A stretch of DNA of 64,000 nucleotides from DASYQD01 sp963846495 (GTDB lineage: Bacteria; Acidobacteriota; Thermoanaerobaculia; Multivoradales; JAIOJS01). The stretch lies in NCBI GenBank assembly GCA_963846495.1, contig CAWJWP010000029.1:1-64000 (forward strand), given 5' to 3'. A program made the translations under genes and the position numbers. Under the pieces are notes generated by a model that was given only the letters and a program-made list of their open reading frames with translations, was not told where the DNA came from and made no database searches. Positions 45,030-53,939 of the stretch are shown piece by piece; positions within the stretch are counted from its first letter, which is position 1, and the number at the start of each line of letters is the position of its first letter.

Positions 45030-45611
45030 TTAGTTTGGCTCGACGATCCAGACGCGGCCGTCGATCTCGGCCGCCATGCCCTGCGTCTTGAGGATCACGT
45101 AGAGCGCCTGATCCCACGGCACGTCGTGCAGCTCGACGGTGACGGTGCCGGTGACGCCAGGGTGGAGCACGAGGTTGACGCCGGCGATGCGCGCGAACGA
45201 GCGCAGCACCTCGGGCAGCGGCGCATCGCGCAGCGACAGCGAGATGGGGAAGCCGCGCCAGCGGCTCTGCGCCTGCGCCGGCCGGCCCAGCTCGATGGCG
45301 CCATAGCGGCCGAGCGAAACGGCGCGCGGCTGCTCGCGGGCGGGCTTCTCACCCTGCACGCCGTTCGGCGTGACGACGGTTGCTGGCATCACCGGCGGCG
45401 CTTTCGGCACCGGCGGCACCGGCTCCGCGGCCGTCTCGCCGGCTTCCTTCGATGCCGGCGCGATCGCGGTTTCGGTGCGATCGCTCGGCGCCGGCGTCGA
45501 TTCGGGCGCCGGCTCGGCTTCGGCGCGAGGCTTTTCCTCGGCCGCACCAGCGGCGAACGCCACCAAAAGGGCAAAGCTGCAAGCGAGCGTGACGCGGCGA
45601 GCGATCGACAT
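45030..45611 (-). CDS. secretin/TonB short N-terminal (STN) domain protein
   Basis: 193 residues: signal peptide (L-L-V-A-F-A-A-G-A-A), a Pro/Glu/Ala-rich linker to about 105, and a C-terminal STN domain (I-S-L-S-L-R-D-A-P-L-P-E-V-L-R-S-F-A-R-I, then V-P-W-D-Q-A-L-Y-V-I-L). STN domains occur at the N terminus of PilQ-type secretins and TonB receptors; a stand-alone copy like this may regulate or pilot a secretin. No pilus genes are adjacent. GAGGAA lies before the ATG at 45609-45611. The 215 bp downstream hold no gene. Confidence 0.82.
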   Translation of the reverse strand: MSIARRVTLACSFALLVAFAAGAAEEKPRAEAEPAPESTPAPSDRTETAIAPASKEAGETAAEPVPPVPKAPPVMPATVVTPNGVQGEKPAREQPRAVSLGRYGAIELGRPAQAQSRWRGFPISLSLRDAPLPEVLRSFARIAGVNLVLHPGVTGTVTVELHDVPWDQALYVILKTQGMAAEIDGRVWIVEPN

Positions 45612-45680
45612 GGCGGGTTCCTCGTGGTGCGATCGGTGCGTGCCCGACCATTGTACGCGCCGGTGGTAACGTGCGCCGGC

Positions 45681-46622
45681 GTGAGCCCGCGCGCGAAGCA
45701 ACCAGTCACGGGCGCCAGCGCGCCGCGCCACCTCTTCGGCGTCCATACGGTCGACAACGGCGGCATCGGCATGGCGGCGCGTCGCGCTGCCGCCGCCGGT
45801 GCGCGCGCGCTGCAGATCTTCACCGCGCCGCCGCGCTTCTACGGTGACAAGGCGACCATTCAACCGGCGCGCGTCGAGCGCTTCCACGCCACCCTCGCCG
45901 AAGTCGGCATCCGCCCCGAGCACGTCATGGTGCACGGCGCCTACGTCCTCAACACCGCGAGCCCCGAGGCCGAGAAGCACGAGCGCTCGGCGGCGGGGCT
46001 GCGCAAGGAGCTCGAGCGCTCAACGGCGCTCGGCGCCGGCTTCGTCTGCTTCCATCCTGGGTCGGCGGGCAGTGGCGGCGACCGCGCCGCCGGCGTGCAG
46101 CGGGTGGCGGCGGCGATGACGCAGGCACTCGAGAGCGTCGAAGGCGCGACGCGCCTCCTCGTCGAGAACACCGCCGGCGCCGGCGCCACCATCGGCCGCA
46201 CCGCCGCCGAGGTGGCGGCGATCCTCGACGCCATCCCAAAGCAGCTGCGCGCGCGCAGCGGCTACGGCCTCGACACCTGCCACCTCTTCGCCTCCGGCTA
46301 CGACATCCGCCGCTCGGCGCAGGCGCTCTATGACGTGCTCGACGAGTTCGAGCAGGCGGTGGGGGAGCCGCCGGCGTTCTTCCACCTCAACGACAGCGAG
46401 GGCGCGCTCGGCAGCAACCGCGACCGGCACACGCTCATCGGCAAAGGCGAGCTCGGCGTCGAGCCCTTCCGCTGGCTGCTCCAGGATCGCCGCAGCCACG
46501 GCGTGCTGCTCATCCTCGAGACGCCCGAGCTCAACAACGACGTCGCGCCCGACGATCCCTCGCCGGACCCGTGGGACGCGGCGATGTTTGCCTTGCTGCG
46601 CGAGCTCGCCGGTGAGGTTTAA
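45681..46622 (+). CDS. nfo: endonuclease IV (AP endonuclease, Nfo-type)
   Basis: 313-residue TIM-barrel AP endonuclease with the three-metal site: V-H-G-A-Y-V-L-N, C-F-H-P-G-S, V-E-N-T-A-G, L-D-T-C-H-L-F-A-S-G-Y-D, H-L-N-D-S and E-T-P-E. The GTG at 45681 is set by context; a TAACGT box eight bases upstream suggests a leaderless mRNA. A second repair nuclease besides exonuclease III in the same neighbourhood. Confidence 0.95.
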   Translation: MSPRAKQPVTGASAPRHLFGVHTVDNGGIGMAARRAAAAGARALQIFTAPPRFYGDKATIQPARVERFHATLAEVGIRPEHVMVHGAYVLNTASPEAEKHERSAAGLRKELERSTALGAGFVCFHPGSAGSGGDRAAGVQRVAAAMTQALESVEGATRLLVENTAGAGATIGRTAAEVAAILDAIPKQLRARSGYGLDTCHLFASGYDIRRSAQALYDVLDEFEQAVGEPPAFFHLNDSEGALGSNRDRHTLIGKGELGVEPFRWLLQDRRSHGVLLILETPELNNDVAPDDPSPDPWDAAMFALLRELAGEV

Positions 46623-46644
46623 GCCCCAGCGTCGCCGAACACGC

Positions 46645-47991
46645 TCAATTCTGCGCTGGGCTTCGCAGCTCGGGTATCGCTTTCTCGAGCTCTGCTCGTC
46701 CAGCGGCATCGAGCTGGTCGAGTGTCACGGGATGGTCCCGTAGGTAGTCGAGCAAGTTCCTTGGCCGGTAGCGCGGGTTTGCCGCCAACAGCTGGAGCGC
46801 AGTAGGGCTGATCGTCGTTTTTGCATTCGGTCCCCGATCGAGAGGGCGGACTCCTCTCCCGCGCTTGCCCCTGAGTGCGTCGACGACCCTGAACGCCTTC
46901 CCTGCCTGCGATGGTGCTTCCCCCATCAGCCCTGGCCGGTACCTTTCGGCCTGAGTCATGTTGAACGCGAGCCCGCTGTGACGGGCTTCCCCGATGATCC
47001 ACTGAAACGCGTGGTTCGCCAGGGCATCGTCGGCTCGTCGCCCTCCTCCTATCTGGGTATGTACCCCTGGGAACCACCGCTGCTCGAGGGATTGGTGGGG
47101 AGCGGCGGAAGTCCAAACCTGAGGCCGGTAGTCCCACCGACTCTCGTCGATGGCCAGCGCCTGTCTTACCACCAGCACGTTCGCCGGCGCCACGGCCCCG
47201 ACGTGATGTGCATACCTGGGATGCACCGTTCTGACCATGCCCTCGCTGTGATCGGCGCCCAACCGCGATCCCAACGAGAGGACCGTGTCCCATACACCGA
47301 GAAACGCCACGGTCGCTGGATGCGGGTCGTGAATCGCCGTTCGCGATCGGTCGCCGGTCTCGGCCCCCTTTTCCCGCTCTCGTACCGTGCTCCGCGCACG
47401 GATGGCATCCAACGACGGCTTCCCGCGCTCCGCGCGCGCATGATGGGTCCTGAATGCATCGAAGAGTTCGGGAATGAAGTACTCGTCCTCTCTGCGGAGC
47501 ACGCCACCGATCCAATCCATGAAGCGCACGAGACTCTGGGCCTGGGCAGCACCGCGACTGAAACCGAAGACGTAGATGCGGTCACCCGACTGATAGTTCC
47601 CGACCAGGAACCGGTACGCCTCCTTGACGCGCCCGTCGAAACCACCGCCGTGGAGACCGCCGACAATGCGATCCACGAGAAGTTGCAGGCGACCCCACTT
47701 GACCGGCTCGCCGACGAGGGCGCCAACGCCTTCGTCGTAGTAGCTGATCTGCGTGATGCCGTCAGGACCGACGGTTGCTAACGAGCGGTAGGTCTTGAGC
47801 ACGTTGGTGGGGCGGAAGATCGTGCGTCCGTCTTGGTTTGGTGCTCCCCGCTCCGCGTTGTTCAAAGTCCCATCCAGACAGATGACGATCCGTCGCTCCT
47901 TCGGAGCCGTGTCGTCGGCCCGACAAGGTGAGCCGATGGCACCGAGGAGCGCAACGAAGCCGCACCAGATGCGCCATTTGGTGGGTGTCAT
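46645..47991 (-). CDS. DUF2235 hydrolase (Tle1-like) with signal peptide
   Basis: 448 residues: a Sec signal peptide (W-C-G-F-V-A-L-L-G-A), then a DUF2235 alpha/beta hydrolase with I-V-I-C-L-D-G-T-L-N-N, Y-Y-D-E-G-V-G, nucleophile elbow G-F-S-R-G-A and F-L-G-V-W-D-T-V. DUF2235 includes the type VI secretion lipase Tle1 and fungal relatives. A signal peptide is unusual for a type VI effector and no secretion genes are near, so an exported lipase or esterase is more likely. GAGGAGG precedes the ATG. Base composition is more even than in the neighbours, hinting at transfer. Confidence 0.85.
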   Translation of the reverse strand: MTPTKWRIWCGFVALLGAIGSPCRADDTAPKERRIVICLDGTLNNAERGAPNQDGRTIFRPTNVLKTYRSLATVGPDGITQISYYDEGVGALVGEPVKWGRLQLLVDRIVGGLHGGGFDGRVKEAYRFLVGNYQSGDRIYVFGFSRGAAQAQSLVRFMDWIGGVLRREDEYFIPELFDAFRTHHARAERGKPSLDAIRARSTVREREKGAETGDRSRTAIHDPHPATVAFLGVWDTVLSLGSRLGADHSEGMVRTVHPRYAHHVGAVAPANVLVVRQALAIDESRWDYRPQVWTSAAPHQSLEQRWFPGVHTQIGGGRRADDALANHAFQWIIGEARHSGLAFNMTQAERYRPGLMGEAPSQAGKAFRVVDALRGKRGRGVRPLDRGPNAKTTISPTALQLLAANPRYRPRNLLDYLRDHPVTLDQLDAAGRAELEKAIPELRSPAQN

Positions 47992-48169
47992 GCCGCCGCC
48001 TCCTCAGGGTCTGCGGGTCGCTGGTCGATCCCTTTCAAATAGACGGACATGTTGGCCGAGTTTCCGTCGCAACGAGGGCAGGCCCGCCTCGGCCATGCGC
48101 CGACGGGACGTGCCGACGGTCGGCGAGGGGGCCAGGCGAGCTACTGCGCGGCGCTGCCTCGACCGTCGC

Positions 48170-50710
48170 TCAAGTCACGGCCGGGTGCGCCGGCTCGGCC
48201 GCCGCGATCTCGCGTAGCGCGGGAATCAGCTCCGCCTGCAACGCCGCCACCGAGGCGAACCGGTCGCGCGGCTCTCGTGCCAAACAGCGCTCCACCACGC
48301 CGCGAAGGCGATCCGCTCCGGTGAAGGCGCCGTCGAAGCGATAGTCGCCACGCGCGATGTTGGCGAGGATCTCGCTCGGGTCGCTGCCGCCGAACGGGCG
48401 CTCGCCGGTCAGGCTCTCGACCGCCAGTACGCCGAGCGCGAAGACGTCGCTACGCTCGTCGACCTCGCCGCCGGCGAGCTGTTCGGGCGCCATGTAGCTG
48501 AAGGTACCGACGAGGGCGCCCGGCGCGGTGAGGCCGTGCGCCGCCTCGATCGCCGTCGAGCGCACCTTGGCGACGCCGAAGTCGAGGATCTTGACCGGTC
48601 CCTCGCGCCCTTCGAGCTTGGTGACGAACACGTTCGCCGGCTTCAGGTCGCGGTGGATGATCCCGGCGCGGTGCGCCGCCTTGATTCCCTCGCAGACCTG
48701 GTCGAGCCAGCGCGCGACGCGGTCCGGCGGCAGCGCGCCCTCGTCGCGAATGGCGGCGAGCAGCGTGAAGCCCTCGAGCAGCTCCATCACCAGGAACGAG
48801 TTGCCGGTGCCGGTCGTGCCGTAGTCGAAGACGGTGACGACGTTGGGGTGGTGGAGCGAGGCGGTGAGCCGCGCCTCGGTCTCGAAGCGCCGCGCCACCT
48901 CCTCGCCCATCAGCGCGCCGTGCAACACCTTGACCGCCACCTGGCGGCCGAGGTGGAGGTCGCGCGCCTCGAAGATCGAGCCCATGCCGCCGCGCTCGAT
49001 GCGGCGGTCGAGGCGGTAGCGGCCCATGATCACCCGCTCGACCGGCAGCGACGGCTGCAGCTCGCTGCGGTCGAGCGGGCAGGTGCCCTCGGTGCGGTCG
49101 TAGCAGCGGCCGCAGGTGGGGCACTCGTGCACCAGCTGCAGCTCCTGCTCGCCCAGCCGCGCCAGCACCTCGCGCTGCACCTTGGCGCTCTGCTCGACGC
49201 GGTCCTTCAAGCGCGCGTTCTCGTAGACGAGGGCGATCTGGTTGGTGAGCGCCTGCAGCAACTTGCGGTCGCGCGGCGTATACGGCTCCTCGGATTTCTT
49301 CTCGCCGAGCACGAGGAGGCCGAGCAGGCGGTGGTCGCGGCCGATGAGCGGCACGATGAGCCGCGCCGCCAGCCGGTCGAGCCACCCGCGCTCGGAGGGC
49401 GGCAGCCCGGCGAGGTCCTCGGGGTAGTCGACCGCCTTGCCGTACGCCTCGACGAGGCGCAGCAGCACGCTCCCTTCGGGGATCTGCTCCTCACGCGGCG
49501 CCACTCCCGTCGAGTGGCCGAGGGTGAGGTCGCGCGAGTGCCGCTGGCGATAGAAGACGTGCGTGCTCTGGGGGTGGAAGGCCTCGTGGAGGTCGGTGCT
49601 GACGATGCGCGAGACGTCGGCGATCGAGCTCACTCGCTGCACTTCGTCGGTCAGCGAGAGCAGGATCTGCTCTTGGCTCTTCGCCTCGCGCGCCAGGATC
49701 ACCATGACGCAGATGGGGAAGAGCAGCAGCAGCAGGTTCCACACGATCTCCTGCCAGTGCCGCGGCATCAGCGCGTTGAGCAGCGGCGTCGGCTGCAGCA
49801 TGGCGAGGATCGTCCACGGCAGCAGCCCCGCGGCGAGGAGCGCCGCCTGCTGCCGCCCCTTCGCCTCGGGGTAGCTCCACGCCTGGCGGGCGAGCAGCAC
49901 GAAGGCGGCGACCGCCCAGCCGGCGATCAGCCAGGCCAGCCACCCGTACAGGTTGTCGCCCGAAAACCACGGGCTCGGCGTGGCGCCGAAACGCTCGGCG
50001 AGGAAGACGGCGGCGACGAGGCCGAAGCTGCCGAGGCCGAGCACGTAGAGGCCGGGGATGACCCACGGCCGCTTGCGCACCCAGCGCTGGCGCTCGGGCA
50101 GCACCGACGCGAGGTGGAGGTGAGTGCCCATCTGGAAGCCGTTGAGCAGCAGGCTCACCAACATCAACAGCGAGTAGCTGTCGCGGATCTCGGGCATCGC
50201 GAACTCGACGGCGACCGCGGCGCTGAAGAGGAAGAGCAGCCGTGCCCGCAGGTAGCCCGGGCGCTTGACCAGCGCCAGCGGCCCGATGGCGAGGAAGGCG
50301 AAGGTGACCAGCACGCTGACGACGAAGGGTGGCCAGTCGAAGCGGGTGCCGGGACGGACGACGACGTCGCGGCGCTGTCCGTCGCGCTCGATGCCGTAGA
50401 CGACGGTGCCGGTGTGCGCGCGCATGATCGGGTCCATGTCGGTGCTGCTGCGCAGCGCGCGCCCGTTCAACGTGCGCACGACGTCCCCGGGCTTCAGGCC
50501 CCCGGCCTCACCGGGAAGGCCGGGCACGAGGGCGGTGATGCGGATGAGACCGGGCTGGTCAGGCGGCTCTTCGAGCCAGATGCCGACTCGGTGGCGGGCG
50601 AACTCCCGCCGATCCATCGCCTGCAGCACGAGCAGCGTCACGACCAGCGGGACCAGCGCGAGCGCGAACAGCAGCTCGGTGCGGCGGCGTACGGCCAAGG
50701 GCTTCGTCAC
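48170..50710 (-). CDS. membrane Ser/Thr protein kinase with PDZ, 7TM-like and GAF regions
   Basis: 846 residues. Order: one membrane helix, a PDZ domain (about 40-115; G-L-K-P-G-D-V-V), a block of 6-7 membrane helices (about 120-370), a GAF domain (about 390-530), a Cys-rich zinc-ribbon-like motif (C-P-T-C-G-R-C-Y, then C-P-L-D, near 560) and a C-terminal Hanks-type kinase (A-V-K-V-L, H-R-D-L-K-P-A-N, D-F-G-V-A-K, A-P-E-Q). All kinase residues are present. It probably transmits an envelope signal to a cytoplasmic kinase. The GTG at 50708-50710 follows a TACAAT box and removes an unlikely upstream extension. Confidence 0.92.
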   Translation of the reverse strand: MTKPLAVRRRTELLFALALVPLVVTLLVLQAMDRREFARHRVGIWLEEPPDQPGLIRITALVPGLPGEAGGLKPGDVVRTLNGRALRSSTDMDPIMRAHTGTVVYGIERDGQRRDVVVRPGTRFDWPPFVVSVLVTFAFLAIGPLALVKRPGYLRARLLFLFSAAVAVEFAMPEIRDSYSLLMLVSLLLNGFQMGTHLHLASVLPERQRWVRKRPWVIPGLYVLGLGSFGLVAAVFLAERFGATPSPWFSGDNLYGWLAWLIAGWAVAAFVLLARQAWSYPEAKGRQQAALLAAGLLPWTILAMLQPTPLLNALMPRHWQEIVWNLLLLLFPICVMVILAREAKSQEQILLSLTDEVQRVSSIADVSRIVSTDLHEAFHPQSTHVFYRQRHSRDLTLGHSTGVAPREEQIPEGSVLLRLVEAYGKAVDYPEDLAGLPPSERGWLDRLAARLIVPLIGRDHRLLGLLVLGEKKSEEPYTPRDRKLLQALTNQIALVYENARLKDRVEQSAKVQREVLARLGEQELQLVHECPTCGRCYDRTEGTCPLDRSELQPSLPVERVIMGRYRLDRRIERGGMGSIFEARDLHLGRQVAVKVLHGALMGEEVARRFETEARLTASLHHPNVVTVFDYGTTGTGNSFLVMELLEGFTLLAAIRDEGALPPDRVARWLDQVCEGIKAAHRAGIIHRDLKPANVFVTKLEGREGPVKILDFGVAKVRSTAIEAAHGLTAPGALVGTFSYMAPEQLAGGEVDERSDVFALGVLAVESLTGERPFGGSDPSEILANIARGDYRFDGAFTGADRLRGVVERCLAREPRDRFASVAALQAELIPALREIAAAEPAHPAVT

Positions 50711-50730
50711 AGCGGGTTCGCTGACTTGGC

Positions 50731-50736
50731 ATTGTA
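50731..50736 (-). promoter_or_regulatory. -10 box of the Ser/Thr kinase gene
   Basis: TACAAT on the minus strand, 20 bases before the GTG start. Confidence 0.45.
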
Positions 50737-50997
50737 GCGGCAGCGATGCCGGCCACATTTGGAGCGCGGCGCATGCAGGATCGCCTCGCTTGGCGCACTT
50801 ACTTCAGCAGCGCGGGTGGCGGAAATCGACTGTCGCAGCGTCGCCGATTGCCGCCTCTCATTCGGCCCGCCGATTCATACCTGCTTTCCTGCAGCTGCGC
50901 AGAAAGACGCCGCAGATCGGCGTCAACACCTGGACCTTCGAGAACGGGGAGCAGGGGAGAACAAGACCGGCCGGTAGTGATGAGGATGGAGTGTCAC

Positions 50998-51557
50998 CCC
51001 CCGGCGCTGCCGGCGCGCAAGCGGCAGCTCGTCGACCAAGCTCGAATACACTCCAGCGATGCGCACCTTCGTACAGACGAGGCGACGGGTTTCGGAGGAG
51101 AGCGGGCACGTGGCCAACGCCACCACCGACTTTCCCATCGAGCTGGTGACCGAGCACCGCTCTACCGGGCGCCGATCAGGATCGCGCGGCGTCGTCAAGT
51201 CGCCCGTCCGCGGCGACGGCTCGGTCAAGCTCGCGCAGGGACGAGGAGAGGCGGCTCGCCTTCGCCATCGAGCACCTCGACAAGGTCCGCCCCGGGCTGC
51301 GCGACGCCTACGAGGGAGGAGCTCCGTACGACTGGGCGCCCGACCGGACCCGACCCGTAGGCGGGAGGCGGTTACGCCTGGTGGAGGCCGGGGTAGATGA
51401 CCGAGTGGATGCCGGAGCTGCCGAAGGCCGAGGGGAGGATCCACGTCGCGGGCGAGCACACCTCACTGCTGTCGCGACCATCGAAGCGGCCCTGCAGCCC
51501 GTCATCCGGGCCGCGTGCGAGGTGAACGAGGCGGCGGGTGACCCGGGGATGCGCTGA
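50998..51557 (+). pseudogene. remnant of a flavin amine oxidase (L-amino-acid-oxidase-like)
   Basis: Fragments in shifting frames match the C-terminal half of flavin monoamine or L-amino-acid oxidases. In order: L-P-A-R-K-R-Q-L, F-V-Q-T-R-R-R, F-P-I-E-L-V-T-E-H, H-L-D-K-V-R-P-G-L-R, Y-E-G-G-A-P-Y-D-W, then the flavin-site G-R-I-H-V-A-G-E-H-T-S and finally E-V-N-E-A-A-G-D-P-G-M-R and a stop. At least four frame changes occur, and the N-terminal FAD-binding half is absent, so this looks like a true truncated remnant even allowing for sequence errors. It ends six bases before the amidinotransferase gene. An ancestral oxidase-amidinotransferase pair is likely. The 290 bp before it show nothing recognisable. 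Confidence 0.7.
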
Positions 51558-51562
51558 AGGCC

Positions 51563-52702
51563 ATGGAACACGCCTCGGCCCGGCCGAGCACGGTGGTGAG
51601 CTCATGGAATGAGTGGGATCCGCTGAAGCACGTCATCGTCGGGCGGGCGGACGGTGCGCAGATCCCGACACCGGAGCCCGCGCTTAACTGCAGGGTGCCG
51701 CCCGACAGTGACATGCGGGGACGCTGGGGAGGTCGTCCGGCCGCGAGCATCGAGAGGGCCAACGCGGAGCTGGATGGCTTCGCGGCGCTGCTCGCGTCCC
51801 GCGGTATCCGCGTCGACCGTCCAACACCCCTGGACTTCAGCCAGCAAGTGCGCACGCCGGACTTCGAGGCCAGCACGATGTTCGGTTGTATGCCACCCCG
51901 CGACGTCATCGCGACCATCGGGCGCGAGATCCTCGAGGCCACGATGTCGTACCGGTGCCGATGGTTTGACTATCTGTGCTACAGGCCGCTGCTCGAGCAG
52001 TACTTCCGCGAGGACCCGGAAATGCGCTGGGAGGCGGCGCCCAAGCCGCGGCTCACCAACCGCTCGTTCAAGGAAGGGTATCTCGACGCGGCGGCCTCAC
52101 CAGAAGCTCAGCGCAGAAGAGTGGCTGAAAAGGACTTCATCACGACCGAGGCCGAGCCGCTGTTCGACGCCGCCGACCTAACGCGGATGGGAAGAGACGT
52201 TGTGGTCCAGCATGGATTTGGCGCCAACCTGAGCGGCATCGACTGGCTTCACCGCCACTTTCCCGACCTCCGGATCCATGCGATGAATTTCCCGGGCGAC
52301 CCGCACCCGGTCCACATCGACTGCACGCTCGTGCCCTTGCGCCCGGGACTGGTCCTCAGCAATCCCACGCGAAGAGTCCTGCCCGAGCACCGGCGCCTGT
52401 TCGAAGACAATGGGTGGCAGATCGTGGAGGCGGCCCCTCCGGCACACCAGGCACCGCCGCCGTTGTGCTACTCGAGCGTCTGGCTGTCGATGAACGTGCT
52501 CGTGCTCGATCCGAAATCCGTCTGCGTCGAGGCGAGCGAGGTCCATCAGATGGAGCAGCTCGACCGGCTCGGATTCGAGGTGATCCCGGTCCCGTTCCGC
52601 CACGCCTACCCCTTCGGAGGGGGTCTGCACTGCGCGACCGTCGATGTCTTCCGCGAAGGAAAATGCGAGGACTATTTCCCGAAACAGGCCGAGGGCCTCT
52701 GA
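51563..52702 (+). CDS. arginine:glycine-type amidinotransferase
   Basis: 379 residues of the guanidino-group transferase family (GATM, CyrA/SxtG-like). It moves the amidino group of arginine to an amine acceptor. Motifs: W-N-E-W-D-P-L-K-H-V-I-V-G at the N terminus, D-F-E-A-S-T-M-F near 100, H-P-V-H-I-D-C-T-L near 245, and the nucleophile in G-G-G-L-H-C-A-T-V-D (about Cys357). Full length. It lies ten bases from the convergent ATP-grasp gene, at the edge of the nucleoside-type cluster, so it probably adds a guanidine to the product or a building block. Confidence 0.92.
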   Translation: MEHASARPSTVVSSWNEWDPLKHVIVGRADGAQIPTPEPALNCRVPPDSDMRGRWGGRPAASIERANAELDGFAALLASRGIRVDRPTPLDFSQQVRTPDFEASTMFGCMPPRDVIATIGREILEATMSYRCRWFDYLCYRPLLEQYFREDPEMRWEAAPKPRLTNRSFKEGYLDAAASPEAQRRRVAEKDFITTEAEPLFDAADLTRMGRDVVVQHGFGANLSGIDWLHRHFPDLRIHAMNFPGDPHPVHIDCTLVPLRPGLVLSNPTRRVLPEHRRLFEDNGWQIVEAAPPAHQAPPPLCYSSVWLSMNVLVLDPKSVCVEASEVHQMEQLDRLGFEVIPVPFRHAYPFGGGLHCATVDVFREGKCEDYFPKQAEGL

Positions 52703-52712
52703 CCGAGGCGTC

Positions 52713-53939
52713 CTAAGGCGCCTCCGACCAGGCGGTCGCACCCTCCCACCAGTCGACGATCCGCTCGAGTTCGCACCTGGGATCGTCCCCGGAGATCACG
52801 AACGACAGCTCGGCGATCCTGTCGGTGACGAAGGCCGGTCCGGAGTACCGCTTGCCGGCCTTTCCTCTGGCCGCAAAGCGGCGCACGCAGGGGAGCGGGC
52901 ACGCAGCGGGCAGATGCCGGAGCACGCCCTTCCCGGGAGGGAAGAACGCCCAGCCGAAGAGGGTGGCGGGCTCCGCCACGGTGAGACGGCCGAGGCGCCC
53001 CGCCTGTCCCAGCAGGGTCGCCCGGTACAGGTTGACGCCGAACGCGCGCTCATACGTTTCGACGATGCCGCCGCCGCCGGGCCGGCAGGCGATCTCGCAG
53101 AACACGACTCTGTCCTCCGAGGGATTGAACAACTCGGCGTGGAAGGCGCACGGGCCCGGTGGAGCGGGAAGGGCGGCGATCGCGCGCGCCGTGTGCTCGT
53201 GGAGCGGCCGGAACAGCGGATGGCGGCGGGAGATCATGCCGCTGATGTTGGGGCGCGCCAGGGACATCGTCTCCCACTGCGAGTAGAGGTAGCGTGATGG
53301 CCAGCCGTGCACGATCTCCCCGTCCCGCATGATCCCATCCACGTGGTACATGTCTCCGGGCACGAAGCCCTCGGCCAGGTACCCCTGTACGCCCTCTCGC
53401 GCGAGAAACGCCTCCAGTGCCGCCTCATCGGCGAGCAGGTGCACGCCGACGGACGCGGCGCCAGCCACTGGCTTAATAACCAGCGGGTACCCGGCCGCCG
53501 CGGCGAAATCGCGCAGCTCACTCTCGTCACGCGCCAGCCGCATCGCGGCCACGTCCACGCCCGCCGCGGCGACGCAGCTCTTCATCAGGTATTTGTCTCG
53601 ATACGCCCGAGCGCTGATGACTCCCTGGCCCGGGATGCCGAGCTCCGCGCGGAGGTCCGCGGCGCGCAGCACCTCCCCTTCTCCCGTGGTCAGGATCTGC
53701 GTCACCTTCAGCTCGGCGTGCAGCCGCCGGACTGCATTTTCCAGGGCCGATGAGTCATAGTCGTCGAGGACCTCCAGGCGGAGGAACGCCTCGGCGGCCT
53801 GCTCCGGAGACAAGCCCCCGAGCGCCGACCGCGCGGTGACGACGGCGAGCTCGTGCCTGCTCCGCGGGAACCATGCAGGGAGATCGAGCAGGATCCCTCT
53901 GCGGTTGAGGATCAGCAGCGGACCGGTGCGGTCACTCAC
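52713..53939 (-). CDS. ATP-grasp ligase B of the biosynthetic cluster
   Basis: 408 residues. N-terminal Rossmann-like part (P-L-L-I-L-N-R-R-G), ATP-grasp core with P-L-V-I-K-P-V-A-G-A-A-S-V-G near 160 and H-A-E-L-F near 258, then E-I-A-C-R-P-G-G-G-G near 275, as in carboxylate-amine ligases such as NikS/PolG-type enzymes. It would form an amide bond between a carboxylate and an amine, for example joining amino acid and nucleoside parts. The GTG at 53937-53939 overlaps the upstream stop by GTGA. Last gene of the operon. Confidence 0.87.
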   Translation of the reverse strand: MSDRTGPLLILNRRGILLDLPAWFPRSRHELAVVTARSALGGLSPEQAAEAFLRLEVLDDYDSSALENAVRRLHAELKVTQILTTGEGEVLRAADLRAELGIPGQGVISARAYRDKYLMKSCVAAAGVDVAAMRLARDESELRDFAAAAGYPLVIKPVAGAASVGVHLLADEAALEAFLAREGVQGYLAEGFVPGDMYHVDGIMRDGEIVHGWPSRYLYSQWETMSLARPNISGMISRRHPLFRPLHEHTARAIAALPAPPGPCAFHAELFNPSEDRVVFCEIACRPGGGGIVETYERAFGVNLYRATLLGQAGRLGRLTVAEPATLFGWAFFPPGKGVLRHLPAACPLPCVRRFAARGKAGKRYSGPAFVTDRIAELSFVISGDDPRCELERIVDWWEGATAWSEAP

